From contig NC_089591.1 in assembly GCF_019320115.1 (NCBI RefSeq), positions 19,136,502 to 19,200,501 on the forward strand: a DNA stretch of 64,000 nt, in the 5' to 3' direction. Source of the stretch: Miscanthus floridulus. Its lineage: Eukaryota; Streptophyta; Magnoliopsida; Poales; Poaceae. The position numbers and the translations under genes were made by a program. This document shows positions 55,521 through 64,000 of this stretch, in pieces (position 1 is the stretch's first letter; each line of letters opens with the position of its first letter). A model generated the notes under the pieces. That model was not told the DNA's origin. It saw nothing but the letters and a program-made list of their open reading frames with translations, and did no database searches.

Positions 55521-56710
55521 GTTGACCAGATAACATCATACGCCACTGACATGACGTTCTATCTAAAGCTAAGTCACGCTTTAATATTTTTCTAAATATT
55601 CCCCAACCTTCATATATCTCCATGATGTTTCTCCGAGCTATTTTCTCCATGTTTGTTCTCCAAACGATTTTCTTTCATGTATACCATCTTAAAGATGACA
55701 CAGCTAAGCCTAAGGCAAATCCCCAAACAGACATATTGATGCTCGGATGTTCCTAGAGTCGGCCCTATCTCTGGTTTCTCCCTACACGTGCATGAGCATC
55801 TGCCCTCTACGTTAGGGGTGGTCGACAGTGGCTCCTTGGCGGTTCCCTGCTCTTCCTACATGCACATGGACTCCATGCTCTGTGTTATGGTTAATAGGCT
55901 AGCTAGGGCTAGAGACTTAGCTACACACTAACTGGTCAAACAATTTATATTAAATATAAACACATCTTCAGAATAACACTAAGTGTTCACACCAACTGAT
56001 TACCGAGCTGCATACGCTATTTCATCACCATTGCTGATTCTTCTCCGGAGTTCATATATTTTATTTTTACATCATGTACTACCCATTCTACACATTTGTT
56101 TCGCAGGGGCATGGTTTGGTCAATGACCTTACGCTCAGGGACTGGACAAGATGATCACCATCCGGGTGGTCAGACCACCTATCGGATGGACTTCACCGCC
56201 AACCAACTAGTCAGACTGCTCGGCACTCACTCCTGCTCGGCATTCACTTCACCACCGACCAGTTGGTTGGACTGCTCATCGCATGGGCTTCATCGTTAGC
56301 TACGTTGGGGGCTCGCCAGCTACGCTAGGGACTCCTCGGTGTTTGGATTCTTCGTGCAAGCGTCGCTAGCTCAGTTGGGGACTCCCTTGGTGGTTGGATC
56401 TTGCTATGTCTCATCAGTGTGCTATCAAGTTGCTCCTTGCTGCTCGGATCAGGGTGCTGATCTTGGGCAGCACATCTGGGGTCTTATGAAGTACATAACA
56501 GATGATGTTGCCAAGCTTTCATTAAAAAGTTTTTGACCTTGCTACAAGATATCTTCAAAATCTTCCAGTAGGCTCAGGGACTACGTCATCATTATGATTC
56601 GGTTTCTCACCATACTGGGGACTTTTTTCTGGTTACTGTTGTTTCTTACACTGGCACCACATGACCAAGTCACCTACTGTCATGCTCGGGGACAAAGTGG
56701 GCACACTTCA
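55521..56710 (+). other. 3' non-coding remainder of the deleted Tat copy
   Basis: The part 55600-55960 parallels 62390-62750 (CTCCCTACACGTGC, TACGTTAGGGGTGGTCG). The integrase-to-antisense-ORF part is missing. It ends with GCTCGGGGACAAAGTGGG, the purine tract before LTR2. No gene. Confidence 0.6.
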
Positions 56711-57181
56711 TGTGGGGGGTACGGCCATGGATACCCATGGCAGACTACATAGGCTGTGCTACCAGGGGTGGTCCAGCCCACAAGATGAAGCCTTGTGGAG
56801 CACGGCACTGCTCGGCGTGCCTCGTAAGACACCAGGAAGATATCCTAAAGATATGGCGTAATCTGTTAGGATATGTTACGATCCCGTGATCCATGTAATC
56901 TGTTATTACTTATTGGTTATCTCCTAGTTCTAACTAACTTGTAACCCTACCCCTAGCTATATAAGGCAGGTAGGGGACCCCCTCAAAACACACGCAATAT
57001 CATACGATAGCCAATACAAACCAACAGACCATGGGAGTAGGGTATTACATCGTGTAGGTGGCCCGAACATGTCTAATTGTTGTCTCTGTTGCCTTCTTGT
57101 TCTTGATTACACGCACCTCTGCCAATCAATCTACCTTCGTGGCATACCCCTCGGAGGACTGCCGACAATATTTTGTCAACA
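56711..57181 (+). repeat. LTR2 (shared) of the Tat array
   Basis: TGTGGGGGGTACGGCC to TTTTGTCAACA, 471 bp; TATA box in AGCTATATAAGGCAGG. It acts as 3' LTR of the first copy and 5' LTR of the second. Confidence 0.88.
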
Positions 57182-57182
57182 G

Positions 57183-57195
57183 TTGGCCTGCCAGG
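57183..57195 (+). other. Primer-binding site after LTR2
   Basis: TTGGCCTGCCAGG followed by TAGGGG, one base after the LTR; same class as at 27682-27693. Confidence 0.8.
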
Positions 57196-57217
57196 TAGGG
57201 GTGTGCATGCTGTTTCC

Positions 57218-59470
57218 ATGATGAACAAGATGGTACATTTTGTAGGCTCTTTGTCCTCTCTGAAGCCTAGCCAGATCTTCATGGTCGGATCGATCTTCTG
57301 GGTCATCAATGCTGATGGAGATGGAGAGATCATTGAGCCAGTGTAGGTCGATTCTACGCCAACCACACTAGCACCTACAACAATAGATCCAATCTCCGAA
57401 CCGCCTCCGAGGTCATCTTCACCAACAACTTGCCGCTTGCTCCCTGCTATCCGAGGAAGCAGATCGACAATGATGATATGATCGCATCCATCGATCAGGT
57501 CGGCCAGAAGCTCACCGACTGCCTCTCCCTAGCAGAATCAGCTCTGACCACTCTAGTTTAGTGCCGACCACCCTTCGATTTTGATCTATCAAGATGGATG
57601 CGATCAAGATGCCCTAAGGAAACTTCGAGAGTTACAACCGCCAACCATCAAGATGCCCTAAGGGGCAAATTCACCGACTAGGTGGGAGACATCTATCCTC
57701 TCGCCGACCCGATCATCGACCAGCTCTCGCCGACTGTCAATATGCTGCAAATCGGCTGACGTCCCTAAGCATCCCTCCACACCATCCTAGAGGAAAATCT
57801 AGACTCTAAGTCCTAGGGCTCAACAGAGACTGTTGCTAAAACCGCCGCCGTCCAACCTCCTTTCCCACCCTTCCGAGGAAGTGGGATTTTTAATGTTAGC
57901 ATTGACAGCCCTCCACAGGATGGAGAAATTGATAAGGACCGCGTAGCTCATGTCAACAGAAATGCCAACCATGCGTAGTGCTGAGCGAATAAGGTCACCA
58001 TAGTGCTAGCCAAGGCTACTCACAACGGAGAATAGCTCAACTCGCAAGGGAGGCCACTCCCGCTCTGCCGCAACCTCGATGATGAATTCGTCCGCGTTAA
58101 CAGCCATGATGTCTACAAGATCCCAAGCACCAACTTGGCCATGGCCGCTAATGAGCTTGCTCGGCTTGAGCAAATGCCAGAGGTTGCCAAGGTCACTGTA
58201 ATGCTTAAAGCTATGCAGTGCTAGGTCAACAAGATTCGCCAGGATCAGGGACCTTCCTACTCGACAAGCTCAAATCGCTGATCCGCCATGCCAAGATCCA
58301 ATCACCGCCCCAGTAGAAGTTGTTTCACCAAACAACATTGTGATGATGGATGACCCCTCTAGGGGGGAGTTAGGGGGAATCATATAGACTACCCTCGCCA
58401 ACATGACCAAGAAGTTGACCAAGATGTCCGAGCACACATCAAGAATCTCCAGGATGCACGACGTCGTATCGACGGGCGCCATTTCTCTCACCTTGAAGAG
58501 GAAGTACGCTGGCATCAAGAATATGAGCAAGAGTTCGGTAATCCAGATGCAGCCCTCTAGCCACTTAACGCTAGCAATGCTATAGATCCCGACGGTGATG
58601 ATCCCAAAGGGCCCTGAGCATTCACAAGAGCACTTCGAACACTCCAGTGGCCCCATGGTTTCAAAATCACCGGGGTCGAGCCCTATGAGGGGCGGATGAA
58701 CCCCACATAGTGGTTACAAGCTTATGCCACCGCTGTGCGCACTGCCGAGGGAGATGCTAGTGTCATGGCAAACTATCTTCCCATCATGCTCACACCAACC
58801 ACAATGAACTGGTTCACAAGCCTTGCCCCGAATTCCATCAGATCTTGGGAATAGTTGAAGAAGGTCCTCCCTAACAATTACATGGCTACGTGTACTCGGC
58901 CGAGCACCAAACACGATCTGAATCACATTTATCAGAAACCTTTTGAGCTCCTCCATAGCTACATCAGACATTTTTCCAAGATGAGGAATTATATTCCCAA
59001 CATCACAGAAGCAAAAGTCATCACCGCCTTTGTTAGAAGACTCCATCACCACGACCTCTGCTCCAAATTCTATCATAAGCCACCAAAGGGGATAGGCAAG
59101 ATGATCACGACCGCCGATCAGTACACCGATGCTGAAGAGGCCGAAGTTTGCTTCAACAAGGATACGGGCACTCACCGCCCAACTCGCTGCAGCGACGAGC
59201 ACCCCAACGAATGATGTCATAGTGACCGCCGCTACAATGATTGTGGCCACCATCAGGATAGTGGCCGCGATTAGCCGGAAGGGTCCAAAGCTGGTCAATA
59301 TCACTGCCACCGACCAGACAACATCGTCGCCATCGTTGATGAACCTCATGACAAACGTGACTACGACGAGCAGTACAAGAAAATCCTCAAAGGCCCGTGC
59401 TCCCTCCACAAGAACAACAAACACAAGATGAAGGACTGCCTTAGCTTGGCTAAGGAATTCTAGGGCAAAA
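57218..59470 (+). pseudogene. Gag of the second Tat copy
   Basis: Start MMNKMVHFVGSLSSL at 57218. NDDMIASIDQVGQKLTDCLS lies at 57462-57540. A Retrotrans_gag core at 58670-59200 includes LTPTTMNWFTSLAPNSIRSW, HIYQKPFELLHSYIRHFSKM and VITAFVRRLHHHDLCSKF. A zinc-knuckle-like GPCSLHKNNKHKMKDC lies at about 59395. Many TAG/TGA stops and several frame changes. Confidence 0.8.
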
Positions 59471-59699
59471 AGAAGGACGATGACAACGTCAATGGTGCCA
59501 GAGGTCGCTGACCACCTGGGGACAACAATAATGCCTTCTAGGATCATGACAAAGTGGTCGCCACTATATTTGGGGCCTCGCTGCTGCTGATACCAGAAGA
59601 GATAAAAAACTCACTGCCCACTGGGTGCTCTCCATCAACACACAAGACGCTATCGCCGACCCTAGCTATCGCCCCTAGTCTGAGGTCCCCATCACCTTC

Positions 59700-60119
59700 A
59701 GTAGGGATGACTAGTGGGCAGACATCCTTTACACAGGGCATTTCCCCCTTGTTTTTGATGCAACTATCAAGAAAGTTCTCTTTAGGAAAGTACTCATCGA
59801 CGGCAGAAGCGCCCTGAACCTCCTATTTGCCGGAGCCTTGAAGGAGCTAGGCCTTGGAATAGAAGACCTCACTCCCTCTGACTCCTCCTTCTAGGGCATG
59901 GTACTTGGTAGGGCATCATGACCGCTTGGAGAGGCCACCCTCCTGGTACAATTTGGCACGGATAGCAACTTCTGCGTCGAGCACATCAACTTCTACGTCA
60001 TCGACTTCAACACCGCCTACCATGCCATACTTGATCTGCCAGCTCTGGCCAAGTTCATGGCCATACCACACTACGCCTATCTGGTATTGAAGATGCCTTC
60101 ACCAGATGAGACCCTACTG
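59700..60119 (+). pseudogene. Protease region of the second Tat copy
   Basis: FPLVFDATIKKVLFRKVLID then GRSALNLLFAGAL: the retropepsin motif DGGS reads DGRS, keeping Asp but losing a Gly. It continues with INFYVIDFNTAYHAIL and HYAYLVLKMPSPDE, after which RT should start but does not. Confidence 0.75.
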
Positions 60120-60960
60120 ATCTACATCGCCGCCACTTCTCGTGTTGTTAGCACTGCTATCATCGTCGAGTGCAAGGAAGTTGGACATGCCTGTAAGGCA
60201 CAACATCTGGTCTACTTCATCAGTGAGGTTCTTAATGAGTGCAAAACTCATTACCCTCAGGTTCAGAAGTTGTTATATGCCATTTTGGTCATGTCACGCA
60301 AGCTCCGCCATTACTTCGAGTACTACAAGATCTCCATGGTCACCAAGTTCCCTCTAGGGGACATCCTCCATAACAAAGAAGCCAATGGCCACATCATCAA
60401 GTGGGCAGTCGAGCTCGGCACTTATTCCATAGAATTTAGAAGTAGGCCTACCATTAAGTCATAGGCGCTGGCTGACTGCATCGTTGAGTGGACCAAGATC
60501 CAAGAGCCCATCCCTGCTGCTTGCCCCGAGCACTAGGTGATGTATTTCGATGGCGCCCTCAACATCAATTGTGTTGGTGCTAGCATTTTGTTTATTACTT
60601 CAACTAAGGACAAGCTCTGATACATCCTCTGAATTCATTTCCTAGCTTTCAATAATGCCACAAAATATGAAGCATGTCTCCATGGACTTCGTATAGCTAT
60701 CGAGCTTAGCATCAAATGCCTCATGGTATACGGAGACTCCACGCTGGTCATCAACCAAGTCAACAAAGATTGGTCCTATTCTAGTGAGAAGATGGACACA
60801 AACTGCACCAAGATTAGGAAACTCAAAGGAAAGTTCTACGGTATCAAGTACCACCACGTGGTACGAGACCAAAATCAGCTCGCCGACCACCTATCTAAGA
60901 TAGGCTCTTCTCATGCCACAATTCCACCTAGGGTCTTCATTCAAGACCTCTTTATGCCAT
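60106..60960 (+). pseudogene. RNase H of the second Tat copy, fused to the protease tail
   Basis: TLLIYIAATSRVVSTAIIVE, then THYPQVQKLLYAILVMSRKL (RT-connection), then RNase H: MYFDGALNINCVGAS (Asp), ATKYEACLHGL (Glu), MVYGDSTLVINQVNKD (Asp), NQLADHLSKIG (Asp). The frame 60057-60464 runs unbroken through the junction with the protease tail, so the RT deletion is in frame. Four stops occur later. Confidence 0.85.
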
Positions 60961-61159
60961 CTATTAAGGAAGAGAAGGAAGTTCAAGAAGTTCCCCCCGT
61001 CAAGCAATTGGTACTTACAGTACCTTCACCGGTCACAGATTGGAGGGAACAGTTCATCAAGTACCTCACTAGTGCCGACGTACTTGCCGATAAGACCAAA
61101 ACTGAACGCCTCATCCGACGTAGCAAGCATTACATGCTGGTGGACAGGGAGTTGATGAG

Positions 61160-62270
61160 GAAAAGCGCCAAGGAAGGGATACCACAGAAATGCATCACCC
61201 GAGAAGGAGTGAAATTACTCCTTGAAATCCACTCTGGTTCCTGTGGCAATCACACAGCTTCTAGAAACCTGGTCAGCAAAGCTTTCTGAGCTGGTTTTTA
61301 TTGGCCCATGGCCATCGCTGATGCAAAAGACCTCGTCCAACGTTGTGAAGGATGTCAATTTTTCGCCAAGCAAATACACGTGACGGCATAGGAATTGCAA
61401 TCCATCCTAGCTTCTTGGCCTTTTGCATGCTGGGGACTGGACATGATTGGGCCTTTCAAGCTAGCACCTGACGGTTTTTGGTACATATACATCGCCATTG
61501 ACAAGTTCTCCAAGTGGATCGAATACAAGCCGCTTGTTTCGGCCACTGCAAAGAAGGTAGTCGAGGTCTTTGAAGATATCATCCACAGATTTAGTCTCTT
61601 GAACAGCATTATCATCGACCTTGGAACTACATTCACTGGTCACCATTTTTGGGACTTCTGTGAAGACTGATGCATCTCTGTCAAATATGTCTCTGTTGCC
61701 CACCCTAGACTCAATGGCCTAGTCGAATGGGCGAACGGCATGATCCTCGATGCCCTCAAAAAGGGACTATACCCAAAAGAGGAAAAGTATCTGGGCAGAT
61801 AGCTCAAAGAGCTCCTAGCTATGGTTTAGGGACTGTGCACTCAAGCTAGTCTCAACACTGGTGTGTCTCCATATTTTTTGGTCTACGGCTTAGATGTCAT
61901 ACTTCCTACGGACATTACCTTCCGAGCACCTAGGGTGGAATATTATAATGAAGAGCAAGCCACAGCTATTCGGACAGAGGATGTCAATAGGGCCAAAGAA
62001 GAATGCCTGATCACTTGCATCCACACAGTCAAATACCTAGAAGGCCTATGAAGATATTACAATCGCAATATCAAAGGTCATTCATTTGCGGTCGGTGACC
62101 TCGTTCTTCGTAGAAAGCAGAAAACCGAAGGGATGCACAAGCTCTGCTCCCCTGGGAAGGGCCTTACATGGTCAAAGAGGTTACCTGACTAGGGTCTTAC
62201 TGGCTATGTGACATGGAGGGAATCGATATCCCCAATTTGTGGCACATCGAGCACCTTATATGTTTCTATC
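61160..62270 (+). pseudogene. Integrase of the second Tat copy
   Basis: The zinc domain is complete: CGNHTASRNLVSKAF...YWP...VQRCEGCQFF. Catalytic Asp in GLDMIGPFKLAP, Asp in IIIDLGTTFTG (61617-61619), Glu in NGLVEWANG (61725-61727); the last two are 36 codons apart (D35E). It continues with SPYFLVYGLDVILPTDITFR and VGDLVLRRKQK. Stops (for example TGA after WDFCED) and a frameshift near 62150 inactivate it. Confidence 0.85.
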
Positions 62271-62870
62271 CTTGAAACGCTTCAAATATGTACTCTTCAC
62301 TCCACAATGAATGAAATTTTTGTCGCCATAATGTGTCTCCATTATTTCTCCACTCTAGTTTAATCTCCATTGACAATTACTAGCTCCAAGCTACTCCTTA
62401 ACAAACTCCAACAATTATACATGATCTTCATAAATGCTCCGCCCTGTTTCTCCACACTAAAATATCTTTAAGATATTCCTCCAACCTTCGAGCAGCACAC
62501 GTTCCGCTCTGTGTTCTTTTGAGAAAACCATGTCTTGGATCTCTCCCTACATGTGCTATGGGCTCTAGCACTCTACATTATGGGTGGTCGGCTATGGTTG
62601 CTTAGTCACATCTGTTCCTCCTACACGTGCACGGGCTCTAGCGCTCAACGTTATGGAATATGGGCTAGCCAAGGCCAAGAGCCTAGTAACGAACTAACTG
62701 CTCGAACGCTACTTATACCACATATAAATGCATTAGGGTTAACAACACATCTCTTTTTCACCACAAGCGCTAGCAAGCCACTTGAACATGCACATGTCGT
62801 CTACTTACAACATTTATACAAATACACAAATGTTTGCTTAGGCCCTCATGCATTTAACTCCCCTTTCTAG
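62271..62870 (+). other. 3' non-coding spacer of the second Tat copy
   Basis: Parallels 55600-55960 of the deleted copy. No gene; separates integrase from the 3' end of the antisense ORF. Confidence 0.55.
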
Positions 62871-64000
62871 GTGTCCCATATAGGTTCCTCTCCATTCAGG
62901 TTATTGAGCTTGGCCCTCACTATCTACCTTGCTGAACAGATCAACATCACCAGCCCGCCTCTTCGCCGTGTCCTCCACCTTATCTTTCAGCTGCTTCTGC
63001 TTCGTCGCACCCATCCCTCTAGCGAATCTAGCCCCTATCGCTTGAAGATTTATGGCAGGGTAGTGAGAGACCGAACCACCGCCAGGGCATGTGTCATGAT
63101 GGAGACAGCGACATCTTGGTTGAAGCCTTTGAAGTTCTCCCACACCTCCTTACACCTATCAATGATGGCATCCGGATGGGGTGGCCTATTGTTGGGCTGA
63201 GGAGCTACCTCCATATCGATACAGTCAAGCACTAGCCTGACTCTAACCACCATGGCATCAAGTTTTCCGCTCTAGATTTTTGCCTCTAGCTCTAGCAAGT
63301 CGAACTGCACCTTGGTTCTTTGGCGGTATTCTATAGACACCAAAGGGACCCGTCGAACGAAGAAATCATTTCAGCAACAACTCTGACCACGAACTACTTA
63401 CCTTCTAGATCCTCGACCAGTTTCTCTACTCGCCTAGACGTCTTCTCCTCCTCTTGGAGGTGACTGATGACTTGATGCTACTAGGCCGAACTCTGCATCT
63501 TGCTCTATAAACGTAACGGTCGACAGCAACATGAAGATTGTTCGGCAACGTAGAACAAATTCACCGATCCGCAATACCTTTTTCTGTTTGGAGATGCTTT
63601 TCAGCTGTTCGGAGGTGCACTCCACCGGCTCGGAGGTGCTGCTCTAGCTGCTTGAAGATGGTCTACAACTGCTTGGATAAGGTGCCCTTTTGGTACTCTA
63701 GGTCCCTCGCATTTGATTTAGCAAGATCCCTTTTGCGTTAGGCCCTCTAGACATTCTTCTCCATTAGTTTCATCGCCTCCTTCAGCTTCTCGTTCTCCTC
63801 GGTGAGGGGCTCCATCCTTTTGATCAACTACTGTCGTTGTATGATAGTTCATGCTAGGCCCTGCAAAGCACCAAGATTATAGAGGACCATAGTCTCCAAT
63901 GCCAAAGACGGACATCGCTGATGCAATACTAACCTCAATTTGCTTCATAGCTGTGGAAAGGGTGGATCATAGCCTCTTCACCACCCTGGTGGTGTCCTCC
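62871..64000 (-). pseudogene. Antisense ORF of the second Tat copy, C-terminal part
   Basis: The minus-strand frame at 63253-63050 contains DRCKEVWENFKGFNQDVAVS and a shifted frame continues INLQAIGARFARGMGATKQK and VEDTAKRRAGDVDLF. This parallels exon 6 of the antisense gene at 17149-20451 (AWGWFQEFVKEAGEYIGAHV; LKRLEARYPKEVDPDKAEEL). Helical, coiled-coil-like sequence extends to the window edge (63380-63960). Frameshifts and stops are present; the N-terminus is outside. Confidence 0.6.

Larger units (their letters stand above)
54574..64000 (+). mobile_element. Tandem Tat-type gypsy array: LTR, deleted interior, shared LTR, RT-less interior
   Basis: LTR1 (54574-55042) and LTR2 (56711-57181) are direct repeats, and both are followed by a Tat-type primer site and the same gag start. 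Between them lie a 5' gag fragment joined to 3' non-coding sequence. After LTR2 comes a longer interior with gag, protease, RNase H, integrase and an antisense ORF. The final LTR is beyond the window. Such shared-LTR arrays arise by unequal recombination between copies or between LTRs. Confidence 0.8.

Noticed and set aside
58714..59547. 277-codon minus-strand frame, hydrophobic
   Set aside because: Opposite strand of the Tat Gag core and zinc region, which carry recognisable motifs on the plus strand. No motif or splice pattern on the minus strand.

Overview
The window is nuclear DNA from a grass, most likely a panicoid of the sorghum/sugarcane type. That placement rests on remembered family resemblance, not on a search. 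There is no bacterial or organellar gene organisation. Almost everything is nested plant transposable elements, with one recognisable host-type gene, a decayed wax synthase/diacylglycerol acyltransferase (WSD) gene at 43.5-47.8 kb.

Layout. 1-4108: the 5' half of a minus-strand Ty1/copia element (LTR, Met-tRNA primer site, Gag), cut at 562 by the LTR of another element. The copia element itself lies in an old Athila-type Ty3/gypsy element whose integrase, 3' ORF and 3' LTR run from 4109 to 9108. 9109-11634: remnant of a Tat-type gypsy element (an antisense ORF and an LTR). 11692-35303: a complete plus-strand gypsy element (LTRs of about 1.8 kb, target-site duplication GGGTC). It encodes Gag and protease but no reverse transcriptase or integrase, and it carries two spliced genes on its opposite strand. 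Inside its Gag-protease frame sits a complete minus-strand Tat element (15513-28165, twin 471-bp LTRs, duplication AGTAC/AGTAT) with gag, protease, RT, RNase H and integrase, plus a six-exon antisense gene. 35.4-39.2 kb: a gag-only gypsy element. 39.2-42.9 kb: a truncated CACTA transposon with TNP2-like and GRF-zinc-finger remnants.

43.5-47.8 kb: the WSD gene on the minus strand, six recognisable exons, invaded by at least four MITEs (one inside an exon) and carrying frameshifts. 48.7-53.2 kb: ends and fragments of CACTA elements. 54574-64000 (open at the right): two Tat copies in tandem sharing one LTR. The first copy is a large internal deletion; the second has lost RT but keeps RNase H and integrase, and it again carries an antisense ORF.

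The recurring theme is the antisense gene between pol and the 3' LTR. It appears four times in different elements, with GT-AG introns, intron phases that keep the frame, and candidate TATA boxes. In the RT-less 11.7-35.3 kb element it is duplicated, and one copy appears to carry a segment related to Tat Gag. Nearly all premature stops in these elements are TAG or TGA one transition away from CAG or CGA, as expected from long methylation. Coding limits, splice sites and LTR edges were read by eye; no alignment or database search was possible.
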